This document shows positions 29,979 through 38,213 of a stretch of 64,000 nt of DNA, in pieces. How positions within the stretch are numbered: position 1 is the stretch's first letter; every line of letters begins with the position of its first letter. This DNA is from Pseudomonadales bacterium (GTDB lineage Bacteria; Pseudomonadota; Gammaproteobacteria; Pseudomonadales; Ketobacteraceae). Both the position numbers and the translations under genes were made by a program. The DNA lies in NCBI GenBank assembly GCA_020062665.1, contig JAGUVW010000008.1, positions 1-64,000 on the forward strand, in the 5' to 3' direction. The notes under the pieces were generated by a model. That model saw only the letters and a list, made by a program, of their open reading frames with translations, searched no databases and was not told where the DNA came from.

Positions 29979-30012
29979 TAAAGGGCTTGGTGAATATTCA
30001 CGAGGCCCTTTA
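29979..30012 (-). terminator. Intrinsic terminator of the DUF4139 gene
   Basis: A long imperfect hairpin (outer stem TAAAGGGC / GCCCTTTA, inner palindrome GTGAATATTCAC) starts 19 bp after the DUF4139 stop. Read on the minus strand it is followed by a T-rich stretch (AAGTTCCTTTTAG). This is the best terminator in the window. Confidence 0.65.
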
Positions 30013-30031
30013 GGAAGTCTTTAGTATTGTG

Positions 30032-31459
30032 CTACCAGCTATAGTGCACCGTATAGGACACTACCTTCTCCTCATTGGCCTTCAGCGGCACGTTGAATTC
30101 GATGGTGCTGGCATCTTTTTTCGTGCTCTCCATGCTGGCCTTGTCCAGCGTCCACTGCTGCCAGCGGGTGAGGTGTTCCACCACGCGCACAGTCACGCTT
30201 TCCTTCTTGCGGTTTTTCACTGTGATCCTGAAGGATTCCTTGATGCGATTTTCGCTGGTGTTGGTCTGGAAGTCGGTGCGTTCCCGCTGGCCCACCACAT
30301 CGAAGGCATTGCCGGTGTACAGGCGTACGGTTTCGTCTGTCGGCGTGTGGTCGATATTGTTTTCGCCGATGAATTCCAGCTGCTGGTCGCTGTCCTGCTG
30401 GTAGAAACGCACGCGGCCTTTCGGCAGCGGAATCCCCAGCTGGTTGTCCTTGCTGTTGCGGAATTCCCGCATCACCCACACCTTGCTGTTGCTCTGGGTG
30501 CCGTAGTTGGGATCGTGGCGGTAGTCGCGCACGTAGAATGGCTGGAATGGGTGACCCGCTGCGCCGTCGTAAACGTAGATCTTGCTGGCAGTGACGTCGC
30601 TGGCGCTGACGAATTCCACCTGCTTGGTTTCGCCGTTCAGCAGATTCACCTTGTTCTGCAGGGTGTAAAGATGAAATTCATCGAAGTCCTTTTCCGTCAC
30701 CGCCGGCGCTGCTTCCGCCATCATCACCATGGCGCGGGCTTTGTACGCAGGCACCGGTTCCTGCACCTTGTTCACGTCGCCGGCCATCAGCTTCACGGTG
30801 GCGTCGGTGAAATCCTTGCCGGCACTGTTGGTGAAAGTCACCCAGCCGTTCAGGCGCACCTTGTCATTCTTTTCACTGGCGACGATGTTGTAGTCTGCTT
30901 TCCAGCCCAGGCCGCCAGTGATGTAGGCCAGCTCCAGCGGCGTCTTGCCGGACTGGGACGCATCGAGCTGCCACTGCAGTGTGGGTTTCAGCAGCGTGTC
31001 ATCTTTCAGCGCGGGGAACAGCGGGGTACCGGGCAGGCCGAAGCGGGTCTTGCCTTCCATTTCGATGATGGGCGTGGCGCCGTCGCCGGCATTGAAGCCG
31101 CTGCGCACGATGCGGCCGGGAATCACCACCGGCTTCTGATCGCGAAACACTTCGAAATCGATGGTCTTGCCTTCGAAATAGTGCAGCAGCAGGGATTCAT
31201 TCACCGCGTTGGCCAGATAGTTCTGCTCCAGAATGCGGATCTGTACCTTGCCGTCGCGGCTGCGCAGCACCACGGAATCCGGCTCCAGTTGCTGGGTGAT
31301 GTCCTGGTACTGCACGCGGTTGCTGCCCTTGTTCAGCGCCAGTTCGATCTGATCGCGCACCACGGCGAAGTTGCCGTTGTAAATGGTCAGGGACGGGCTG
31401 GCCTGGGCCATTACGGAACCGCCCAGGGCAATGGCTGCCACCAGTGTTTTGACTGACAT
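30032..31459 (-). CDS. DUF4139 exported protein
   Basis: A 475-aa exported protein of the DUF4139 family, known only as a conserved beta-rich fold. A signal peptide (MSVKTLVAAIALGGSVMAQA) is followed by the N-terminal beta region (LTIYNGNFAVVRDQIELAL) and a long C-terminal barrel (LPKGRVRFYQQDSDQQLEF, TDETVRLYTGNAFDV, ITVKNRKKESVTVRV). The ATG at 31459 is favoured over an in-frame GTG three codons earlier because GAGGTGG lies five bases before it. The next upstream gene is a dUTPase, 56 bp away. Function unknown. Confidence 0.8.
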   Translation of the reverse strand: MSVKTLVAAIALGGSVMAQASPSLTIYNGNFAVVRDQIELALNKGSNRVQYQDITQQLEPDSVVLRSRDGKVQIRILEQNYLANAVNESLLLHYFEGKTIDFEVFRDQKPVVIPGRIVRSGFNAGDGATPIIEMEGKTRFGLPGTPLFPALKDDTLLKPTLQWQLDASQSGKTPLELAYITGGLGWKADYNIVASEKNDKVRLNGWVTFTNSAGKDFTDATVKLMAGDVNKVQEPVPAYKARAMVMMAEAAPAVTEKDFDEFHLYTLQNKVNLLNGETKQVEFVSASDVTASKIYVYDGAAGHPFQPFYVRDYRHDPNYGTQSNSKVWVMREFRNSKDNQLGIPLPKGRVRFYQQDSDQQLEFIGENNIDHTPTDETVRLYTGNAFDVVGQRERTDFQTNTSENRIKESFRITVKNRKKESVTVRVVEHLTRWQQWTLDKASMESTKKDASTIEFNVPLKANEEKVVSYTVHYSW

Positions 31460-31515
31460 GAATTCCACCTCATGATGTGCTCGTCCAATTGAGACTGTCT
31501 TTCCTGCTTGCGGTT

Positions 31516-32127
31516 TCAGCGCGGATAGCGTTTTTCCAGTGCCTGATACACCTGTTCCTGCAGATGGCCGGCGGAGACATCCAGTTCAGACAGCACCTCG
31601 GCCAGATGTTCGTTATCTTCCTTGCCGTGCCACTTCTTGTGATAGGTGCCTTCCTTGTAGCCGTGATCCTGGCGGAAGAAATTCAGCACGTTCTTGCCGA
31701 TGTACTGGCGGTAGAGTTCGTCGGCGCTGAAATCCGTCAGTGTCATCAGCTGGCAGAACAGGGGAATGGACATGGCCTGGCTGGTCAGCACGTCGTTGGC
31801 CAGCTGTTCCACCGCAACGCGAAAATCGGTGGTGGTGTTGGCGCTGTGCCACTGCGACAGCAGCTGTTCCGCCAGGGTGTCGTAATCGCGGCTGTGCTGC
31901 AGCAGGATGCTCATACCGAAGTGCCAGATGTCGACGATTTCCAGCTGGATCTGCGGCAGATCCGGCGTCTGCTTTTTCCACCATTTCCAGCCGAAGTGAT
32001 CCATCAGCTCGGCGCACTCCGTCCAGATGGCGCGATACCATTCGTAGTGCTGTTCGCGCCAGGCAGGATGCACTTTGCTGTTCATGCGATCCTGCAGTTC
32101 AAGCATGTCGATCAGTTGCTGTTTCAT
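31516..32127 (-). CDS. Dimeric dUTP diphosphatase (all-alpha NTP pyrophosphatase)
   Basis: Hydrolyses dUTP to dUMP and pyrophosphate, keeping uracil out of DNA; 203 aa. It belongs to the all-alpha MazG-like dUTPase_2 type, not the trimeric Dut type. The metal-binding helix appears as TECAELMDHFGWKWWKK, and the second acidic helix as IQLEIVDIWHFGMS. A downstream RQDHGYKEGTYHKKW segment is also typical. It sits 21 bp after a small membrane protein gene on the same strand. A canonical dut may exist elsewhere. Confidence 0.85.
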   Translation of the reverse strand: MKQQLIDMLELQDRMNSKVHPAWREQHYEWYRAIWTECAELMDHFGWKWWKKQTPDLPQIQLEIVDIWHFGMSILLQHSRDYDTLAEQLLSQWHSANTTTDFRVAVEQLANDVLTSQAMSIPLFCQLMTLTDFSADELYRQYIGKNVLNFFRQDHGYKEGTYHKKWHGKEDNEHLAEVLSELDVSAGHLQEQVYQALEKRYPR

Positions 32128-32148
32128 GAAAATTCCTGTGGGAAGAGG

Positions 32149-32547
32149 TTATTCGAAGCCGAGGGCGTGCATGTCGCGGTCTTTCTCGCGCAGCAGGTGC
32201 AGGCCGGCGTAGAACACGATCAGGCCGGCCATGCTCAGATACAGTGGCCACCAGAAATTGGGGCGTTCCACCAGTATCTGGCCGGGTGATTCCGGGTTGT
32301 AGAAAATCAGTGCGGTGTTGCTGCTCAGCTGATGGAGATATTCGGCGGTGACGGGAAAATCCTGCTCACCCACGCGATAACTTAAATTCTGCTGCGTGTC
32401 CCGGTGCAGGCTTGTGGCGGGCCAGCTGTGTTGTTCCAGCGCAGTATGCAGCAGCATCAGGCTGCGGCCCATGGTGAGCAGTCCACCGATGATGGCGATG
32501 ATGGCAATGGCGCTGATGACAGGATGTGTGCGGCGACGGGGCGGCAT
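32149..32547 (-). CDS. DUF3592 small membrane protein
   Basis: A 132-aa inner-membrane protein with two helices, at about residues 10-30 (ISAIAIIAIIGGLLTMGRSL) and 98-118 (PLYLSMAGLIVFYAGLHLL). The loop between them (LSYRVGEQDFPVTAEY, YNPESPGQILVE) has the DUF3592 form, with the NPxNPxxA-like turn reading YNPESPG. Function unknown. It lies between the envelope-machine operon (81 bp upstream) and the dUTPase gene (21 bp downstream). Confidence 0.75.
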   Translation of the reverse strand: MPPRRRTHPVISAIAIIAIIGGLLTMGRSLMLLHTALEQHSWPATSLHRDTQQNLSYRVGEQDFPVTAEYLHQLSSNTALIFYNPESPGQILVERPNFWWPLYLSMAGLIVFYAGLHLLREKDRDMHALGFE

Positions 32548-32628
32548 CGGAAGACCTGAATGGCGGGGAAGTTGCTGGTAATCCTAGCCTATCCCCGTGC
32601 ACCATAACAGCCCCACTCCGGGGCTGCT

Positions 32629-34827
32629 TCAGTCGGAGAGGATGCGCTGGATGACGTCCGTAAGGCTCTTGGCCGCCGGCTTTTCCTCGGGTGGAATATC
32701 GGTGCCCGGTGCGGCGGACTCTGCACTGCTGCCGTCGTTGTTAAGCTCGATCATCACGGATTTTTTGCCCGCTGCGGGGGCCAGCTGGCGTTCACGATCC
32801 TGCACGTAACCGCGATCCTGCAGGCGCGCGATGGACAGCAGCGCCTTGGCCCGCATCCGATCCAGTTGCAGCTGGTGCTGCTCGATGATGGACATGGCCA
32901 CCGCCTGCATATAGTGGCGGTTGTGCTGCAGGGCAACGGCTATTTCACCCTGCAGGGCCGTGATGCGCTGATCGATGTCCTGAATGCGGGTTTCAAAACC
33001 GTAGAAGCGATCCAGACGAACATCGCGGGCCATCTGTACGCGGCGGATCGCGTCTTCCAGATCGATCAGCAGGTTGTCGATGGCGATGCGGTCCTTGGTC
33101 ATGTCCCAGCGCCGATCGAGGGCGGTGGCATTCAGATCCCACATCAGCAGGCCCTTCAGCAGGCGCAGCTTCGTCCATTCCTCTTCGTACATCTCGGGGT
33201 CGCCCATGGCCGTCAGCGTCTGCTCGGCGGCGTCCAGGCGTTCCTTCTGGGTCAGCTGCTGCACGTTGGCGGTGCCGGTCAGATCGTCGTTGGCAATGAT
33301 CTGATCCAGACGGGCGCTGTACTCATCCAGCTTGACCCGCGCGTAGGCGTAGAATTTTTTCGACTTGTCGATGGCGTCCTGGGAGCGGGGGCCGAGTTTG
33401 TCCAGCCGTTCCACGTTGGTGGCGATCATCTGGTTGAAGCTCGGCAACTGACGGCGCCAGTGGATCAGCACCATGTACAGGCGCTGCAGTTCGCGGTAGT
33501 CCTGATATATGCGCTGGAATTCGTTGCTGGCGAAGTACTGGTAGAGGTAGGGCGACGCCTTGTCCTCCACCGGTAGCTGGAATGCCGGGATCGCGCCCAT
33601 CACGGACTGGGTGTCGTACTGCTCGACGGGGCTGATCTGCTTGATCCAGTTCGCCTGCAGGATGTCCTGCTTGGCTTTTTCCAGGATGCGTTTCTGGTTG
33701 CCGTATTCGGTGTAGGCTTCCCGATAGCGCTTGAGGGCTTCTTTCAGGCCGCCTTGCTGTTCGTATACATAAGGCACGTTGAGCAGGGCTTCCTGCACGG
33801 CCGGATCCGTCAGATCCCGTTCCGACAGTTCCAGCCAGGGCGACAGGGCCGAGGCAGGTTCCGGGCTGTTGTAATAGGTCCAGCCCAGTGCCAGCAGGCC
33901 ACGGTTGGCGAGGGGGCCGTACAGGCGCACCCGTTCCAGGATCTGCTGCGCCTGGGTCCAGTTTTCCTGCTGCAGATAATGCACGCCCAGGGCCACCGAG
34001 GCCTGATCTTTCAGTACCCAGTCGAATTCATTTTTGGCGTTCAGTTCGGACACGCTGCGGAAATAGCCTTCCGCCTGCTCCACTTCACCCAATTGAGCAA
34101 AAGCCGATCCCATATTGAAGCGCACGAACACGCTGAGGGATTCCTGATCCTTCAGGTGAGGCAGCAGGGTTTTGGCCTGATCGGTTTCGCCCAGGCGGAT
34201 GTGACACAGCACCTGCAGCAGCACGTGCTCGGTGGCGCGCTCATCCAGGGGCGCCTGAATCTGTTGGGTCAGCAGCGCCAGCGCCTTGGCGGTGTCGCCC
34301 CGCTTGTAATGAATGCGGGCCAGCTGATACCAGGCTTCGTCGCCGCCGGTGGGGCTGATGTTGGTGCCCAGCAGCTGGTGGAAAATGGCTTCGCCCTTGT
34401 CCAGCATGCCGTAGGACACATACAGCGCCCCCAGTACGATCTGGGTGTGTTCGGAATCCCGCTTCAGCAGTCCCCGTTCCTGCGCCACCAGAATCTTGGT
34501 GATGGCGGCAAAGTAGTGCGCCTGATAGTAGTCGAACAGCAGGTCGCCGTAAGCCAGGTCGCTGACCGGGTGAGGCTGGTCGATGGGAATTGGTGGCTGG
34601 TTGGCTGCTTGTTCCTGAGCGGCTTTTGCTGCCTCGCTGTCGGATTCGCCGCCGGAAAAAATCCCGGTGACGGAATCCAGTGCCTTGTTGAAGGGCGACC
34701 AGAAACTTTCATCTTCTTCATCGGCAGCCAGTGTCGCGGGCGTGCAGACGGCCAGGGACACTGCCAGTGCCAGGGCACGCAGGCGGGAAGGGCGAGGAAT
34801 CAAGGATTTTGCAGCCGGTTTCAACAC
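32629..34827 (-). CDS. Large exported TPR protein, last gene of the envelope operon
   Basis: A 732-aa periplasmic protein. A signal peptide (ends about PATLA) is followed by TPR-like helical repeats from about residue 70 to 400 (GALYVSYGMLDKGEAIFHQL, YFRSVSELNAKNEFDWVLKD). The last 300 residues are helical and probably coiled-coil (ITALQGEIAVALQHNRHYMQ). It starts with GTG behind GAGGG, 13 bp after the preceding gene. It contributes a scaffold to the ExbB/ExbD machine by context; no enzymatic motif is seen. Confidence 0.78.
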   Translation of the reverse strand: MLKPAAKSLIPRPSRLRALALAVSLAVCTPATLAADEEDESFWSPFNKALDSVTGIFSGGESDSEAAKAAQEQAANQPPIPIDQPHPVSDLAYGDLLFDYYQAHYFAAITKILVAQERGLLKRDSEHTQIVLGALYVSYGMLDKGEAIFHQLLGTNISPTGGDEAWYQLARIHYKRGDTAKALALLTQQIQAPLDERATEHVLLQVLCHIRLGETDQAKTLLPHLKDQESLSVFVRFNMGSAFAQLGEVEQAEGYFRSVSELNAKNEFDWVLKDQASVALGVHYLQQENWTQAQQILERVRLYGPLANRGLLALGWTYYNSPEPASALSPWLELSERDLTDPAVQEALLNVPYVYEQQGGLKEALKRYREAYTEYGNQKRILEKAKQDILQANWIKQISPVEQYDTQSVMGAIPAFQLPVEDKASPYLYQYFASNEFQRIYQDYRELQRLYMVLIHWRRQLPSFNQMIATNVERLDKLGPRSQDAIDKSKKFYAYARVKLDEYSARLDQIIANDDLTGTANVQQLTQKERLDAAEQTLTAMGDPEMYEEEWTKLRLLKGLLMWDLNATALDRRWDMTKDRIAIDNLLIDLEDAIRRVQMARDVRLDRFYGFETRIQDIDQRITALQGEIAVALQHNRHYMQAVAMSIIEQHQLQLDRMRAKALLSIARLQDRGYVQDRERQLAPAAGKKSVMIELNNDGSSAESAAPGTDIPPEEKPAAKSLTDVIQRILSD

Positions 34828-34840
34828 AGTGCCCTCAGCG

Positions 34841-35671
34841 TCACTCCCACTGTTTCAGACTGAAGGTGGGCTGTTGGCGCAGGTTGTCCCCTTCGATTTT
34901 CAGTTCGATATATTTTGTGCCACTGGTTTTTTCGAACTCGATGCTGACGGCACGCTTGTAGTCGCGGCCTTCCGGACCGATGCCGCTAACCACTGCCACC
35001 AACTCGTGCTCGCCGGTGGGCAGGTTGCCGGTGAACAGGCGCTGCACGGCACCCCGGTTCATGGCCTTGATCTCGCGCTCGGTATACAGGTGGTTGCTGA
35101 CCGGACGATCGTTGATTTTGACGGACACGCCGTCGAGCTGGAAATAGGGCAGGGCGTCATAGGATACGAACACGTTCACCTGGGTGCTGCTGGGATAGAG
35201 CAGGTCTTCTTCCAGCACGAACAGGTCGCGGTTCACCTGCAGTACTTTTTCCTTCAGCGCCTGCATGTCCTGCTGCATGGTTTTGCGATCCTTGGGCGGT
35301 TGGCCACTGGCAGCGGCTGCTTCCAGTTCTTGCTGGCCTTCACCATAGAGGATGGCGTCAATGTCCACGAATTCTTCCTCTTCTGCCGGCGCGTCGGCAG
35401 CGGCTTTCTTTTCCTTCTTTTCCTTTTCCTGCTCGACGACGGACTTGCGTGGCGCGTTTTCATCTTCCGCCATGATCTCGTCGATTTCGAGGTAGTCCAG
35501 ATCCGACGTGTCATCCAGGCCCAGATCGGCGTCCTCGGCGTGGAGTGGCTGCGGCAGGCTGAATGCCAGCACCAGGGCCAGCATCGCGCAGTGAATAATG
35601 TCTTTTAACCGGTGTGTTCCAGATTTCATGGTTGCAAGCTCGGTTTGTGGTGCTGCTGGCAAAGCATTCAT
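34841..35671 (-). CDS. Uncharacterised exported acidic protein of the envelope operon
   Basis: No family recognised; 276 aa. The ATG at 35671 overlaps the stop of the thioredoxin-like gene by 4 bp (ATGA), suggesting coupling. However, a cleaner signal peptide begins at the ATG at 35629 (MKSGTHRLKDIIHCAMLALV, cleavage about PLHA), so that start is a real alternative. The mature part begins with a very acidic, Glu/Lys-rich linker (about residues 47-125), then a beta-rich C-terminal domain with VNVFVSYDALPYFQLDGVSV and LPTGEHELVAVVSG, which look like carbohydrate- or envelope-binding beta folds. Periplasmic partner of the TPR proteins by context. Confidence 0.7.
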   Translation of the reverse strand: MNALPAAPQTELATMKSGTHRLKDIIHCAMLALVLAFSLPQPLHAEDADLGLDDTSDLDYLEIDEIMAEDENAPRKSVVEQEKEKKEKKAAADAPAEEEEFVDIDAILYGEGQQELEAAAASGQPPKDRKTMQQDMQALKEKVLQVNRDLFVLEEDLLYPSSTQVNVFVSYDALPYFQLDGVSVKINDRPVSNHLYTEREIKAMNRGAVQRLFTGNLPTGEHELVAVVSGIGPEGRDYKRAVSIEFEKTSGTKYIELKIEGDNLRQQPTFSLKQWE

Positions 35672-36174
35672 TCGTTCACCAGGGTTTGCAGAAATTGATC
35701 CAGTTTGGCTTCGTCGCCGGGATTGAATCCTTCGGACATCAGCCGCAGTTTGCCATCGCGATCCACGATGAACGTGGCAGGCAGATCATCGATGTCGTAA
35801 CGCTCGCTCACCGTGAATTCGCTGTCCTGCAGCACGGTGAAGCGCAGATTGTAATGTTGCACATGGTGCAGGGCGTCGTCGAATTGCTTGTCCAGGGTGA
35901 TGCCCCAGACCTTGACGCCCTTGTCCTGGTATTTTTGCGCCAGTTCGTTCAACGCCTTGAGCTGGATGGGGCAGGAGCGGCACCAGCTGGCCCAGAATCC
36001 CACCACTACGATATAGCCTTTCTGCTCGCTCAGGCGCAGGTTGAACGGGCCGTCGGAACGCAGGGTGAAGCCCGGCGCCGCGTCACCGATGGGCGGCTTT
36101 TTCGCGCTGGCGGGCAGGGCCGCCAGCAGCGTCGTCAGCATCAGTGTCAGGGTCAGTCCGGTTTTCAGCGTCAT
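35668..36174 (-). CDS. TlpA-like thioredoxin-fold exported protein
   Basis: A 168-aa periplasmic redox protein with a signal peptide (ends about ALPASA). The thioredoxin active site is WASWCRSC, a CxxC with Arg-Ser between the cysteines, followed by the cis-Pro segment DDLPATFIVDRDGKL. It could reduce or form disulphides in periplasmic partners; its place in the middle of the ExbB/ExbD operon suggests a dedicated client there. It is preceded by the TonB-like gene (15 bp gap) and overlaps the next gene by 4 bp. Confidence 0.82.
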   Translation of the reverse strand: MTLKTGLTLTLMLTTLLAALPASAKKPPIGDAAPGFTLRSDGPFNLRLSEQKGYIVVVGFWASWCRSCPIQLKALNELAQKYQDKGVKVWGITLDKQFDDALHHVQHYNLRFTVLQDSEFTVSERYDIDDLPATFIVDRDGKLRLMSEGFNPGDEAKLDQFLQTLVNE

Positions 36175-36189
36175 GTCAGCACAGCCCCG

Positions 36190-37158
36190 TCAGGATGGAA
36201 TGAACGAGATGGGATAGGTGTCACGCCACACATCCACATCCATCCGGCCGAAGTTGATGCTTCTCACCTTGGCGACAATCTTGCGTTCCAGATCGGCGTC
36301 CTTCAGTTCGCTGCTCACCACTTCGCACTTGGTGACAGAGCCGTCCGGCTGGATTTCCAGGCGCAGCACCAAGGTGCCTTCCAGCGCCGGGTTTTCCCGC
36401 AGGGCGCGGCGGTAGAGCGAATAGATGCCGCCCTTGTTGCGATCGAACACCAGCTGCACGTCTTCCGTGGTGCGACGGGACTTGCCACCGGGGCCACGTT
36501 TTTCCGCCTGCTGGGCTGCCGGACTGGCGATGCTGCTTTCCACCTTGGATGCGCTTACGCTTCCGGCTGCCAGTGAACCCGTACCGCCACCGCCGGAACT
36601 GGCCTTGGCGACCGCAACACCGCCGCTGCCGCCGATGGCTGCGCTGCCAATCAGTGCGCGCTGGGTGGCGCCGGATTGGGTGGCGGCGCTGGCAGATGAC
36701 ACGCTGGCCTGTTCCACCTTGAGCTGGGTCAGATCCTGGGTGTCACGCAGGTCGGCAAGATCATCGAACACGGCGATCTGTGCCTTGGCTTTTTCCTTGG
36801 CGGTTTTTACTGGTTTAGGCTCTTCCTTTTTCTTCTCTTCTTTTTTCGGTTCTTCTTTCTTGGGCTCTTCCTTCTTCACCTCTTCCGGCTTGGGCTCCTC
36901 TTTTTTGGGCTCTTCCTTTGGTGGTGGAGGCGGCGGTGGTGGCTTCTGCTTTTCCATCACCAGCTTGGCCAGACGCGGGGGAATGCGTTCCACCTGCTCA
37001 CGCTTTTTCTCGGGCAGGGGATAGACCGCCAGGATGAGGCACAGAATCAGAAAGAGGACGCCAAAGACAGCCGCCAGCTTGCGAAAAAGGCGTTCCTCTT
37101 CGGCACTGCGATCCCACGGCAGAACCGGGGTGGAAAAGTACATGGTCTGATTGCTCAT
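36190..37158 (-). CDS. TonB-like energy transducer with AgmX/PglI-type C-terminus
   Basis: A 322-aa protein anchored by one N-terminal membrane helix (about residues 30-47, FGVLFLILCLILAVYPL). A periplasm-spanning tether follows, with eight consecutive prolines and then Lys/Glu/Pro repeats (about residues 72-130). A flexible Gly/Ala/Ser region leads to a TonB-like C-terminal domain (GIYSLYRRALRENPALEGTL, LRLEIQPDGSVTKCEVVSSE). The design is that of TonB/TolA: it would carry ExbB/ExbD-derived force across the periplasm. It overlaps the ExbD gene by 4 bp. The outer-membrane partner is unknown; the C-terminus is closer to AgmX of gliding bacteria than to iron-uptake TonB. Confidence 0.82.
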   Translation of the reverse strand: MSNQTMYFSTPVLPWDRSAEEERLFRKLAAVFGVLFLILCLILAVYPLPEKKREQVERIPPRLAKLVMEKQKPPPPPPPPKEEPKKEEPKPEEVKKEEPKKEEPKKEEKKKEEPKPVKTAKEKAKAQIAVFDDLADLRDTQDLTQLKVEQASVSSASAATQSGATQRALIGSAAIGGSGGVAVAKASSGGGGTGSLAAGSVSASKVESSIASPAAQQAEKRGPGGKSRRTTEDVQLVFDRNKGGIYSLYRRALRENPALEGTLVLRLEIQPDGSVTKCEVVSSELKDADLERKIVAKVRSINFGRMDVDVWRDTYPISFIPS

Positions 37159-37661
37159 GAAGCCTTGTCCTCCAGTTTCTTGAGGACAGCCAGCGAGATA
37201 TTGGAATACTCGTTGGTGCTGCAGGTCATCATGATCTTGCGCAGCAGTTTGTAGGGAATCGCCTTGTCACCCATGATGGTGACTTCGCGCTCCGCCACGC
37301 CCAGCTCGTTCACCTGCGCGGGTGCCTTGCTGGCCTGATAGCGCAGTTCCTTCTGCAATTCCGGAATGGTGTCGCTGGGCAGGGTCATGGCGGTGGCTAC
37401 GCTTTCCACCAGACGTCCATTCACCAGGATGTTGTCGTTGTTCACCATGATGACGAGGGTTTCTTTCGGCAGTTCCTCGGCAATGGATTCCGGCAGCTTG
37501 ATGGTTTTCTGGCTCGGCAGCTGGGTGGTGTTGGACGAGTTCACCAGCAGGAAGAACACCAGAATGGTGAAGATGTCCATCAGTGATACCAGGTTGACCT
37601 GGGCGATGAAGGAACGCTTGTGACGGCGATCCATGCGCTTGGCGCGGTGGGACAGCTTCAT
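37155..37661 (-). CDS. ExbD/TolR-family protein with conserved Asp
   Basis: A 168-aa proton-channel subunit with a basic cytoplasmic N-terminus (HRAKRMDRRHKR), one membrane helix and a periplasmic domain. The proton-carrying Asp is present at residue 29 in NLVSLMDIFTILVFFLLV. The gene overlaps the preceding exbD-like gene and the following tonB-like gene by 4 bp each, so stoichiometric synthesis is likely. It would sit inside the ExbB pentamer, paired with the second ExbD-like protein, which lacks this Asp. Confidence 0.88.
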   Translation of the reverse strand: MKLSHRAKRMDRRHKRSFIAQVNLVSLMDIFTILVFFLLVNSSNTTQLPSQKTIKLPESIAEELPKETLVIMVNNDNILVNGRLVESVATAMTLPSDTIPELQKELRYQASKAPAQVNELGVAEREVTIMGDKAIPYKLLRKIMMTCSTNEYSNISLAVLKKLEDKAS

Positions 37662-38179
37662 GCACCACCTCCGGCCGCAGCGGTATCGGGCGGTGCATCA
37701 CCGATGGCGATGTCCGGGAACAGTTCCGCCTTGATCTTGGTGCCGTTCACCATCTGCTCGGTCAGGCGCGACCTGTCCATGGCCTTCACCAGCACGTCAT
37801 AGGGCGTTTCCGCCTCCAGCAGCAGGGTGATTTCGGTGATGTCGGGAAAGCGCAGTTTCACGGCTTTCAGGGTTGCCACCATGGTGTCGAAATCATGTTC
37901 GGCGCCCTTGTTGGGCACGATCTTCAGCGGCCCGGTCTGGCGATCGACGATCTCCAGGCGGTTCTTGTAGATCAGCACTTCCAGCACGATGGGTTTTTTC
38001 TTTTCCTCTTCCTGTTGCTGATTGGCGCTGGTGGGCGGCAGATTCAGCTCCAGGATGGAAACCTGCGAAAACACGGCCGTGATCAGCAGGAACGGTACCA
38101 GCACCACCATCAGGTTCATGAAGGTGGTGATGTTCAGTTCTGCATCTTCGCTGTGTCTTCGACGCGAGCGTCGGTTCAT
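37658..38179 (-). CDS. ExbD/TolR-family protein with Asp-to-Asn change
   Basis: A 173-aa ExbD-type protein: basic N-terminus (NRRSRRRHSED), one membrane helix, periplasmic domain. Where ExbD and TolR have the essential membrane Asp, this protein has Asn22 (LNITTFMNLMVVLVPFLL; the codon is AAC). The helix is otherwise family-like. The periplasmic part contains a Gln/Glu/Lys-rich linker and a C-terminal Gly/Ala tail. It overlaps the second exbD gene by 4 bp and follows exbB by 34 bp. It may form a heterodimer with that protein or act as a structural TolR-like element. Confidence 0.85.
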   Translation of the reverse strand: MNRRSRRRHSEDAELNITTFMNLMVVLVPFLLITAVFSQVSILELNLPPTSANQQQEEEKKKPIVLEVLIYKNRLEIVDRQTGPLKIVPNKGAEHDFDTMVATLKAVKLRFPDITEITLLLEAETPYDVLVKAMDRSRLTEQMVNGTKIKAELFPDIAIGDAPPDTAAAGGGA

Positions 38180-38213
38180 ATCGGCTCCTGCTCAGTCGTA
38201 TTCAGGCCGGCAA

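Noticed and set aside
30029-31456. 475-codon plus-strand frame opposite the DUF4139 gene
   Set aside because: The minus-strand protein has a signal peptide and family motifs; the plus-strand product has none.
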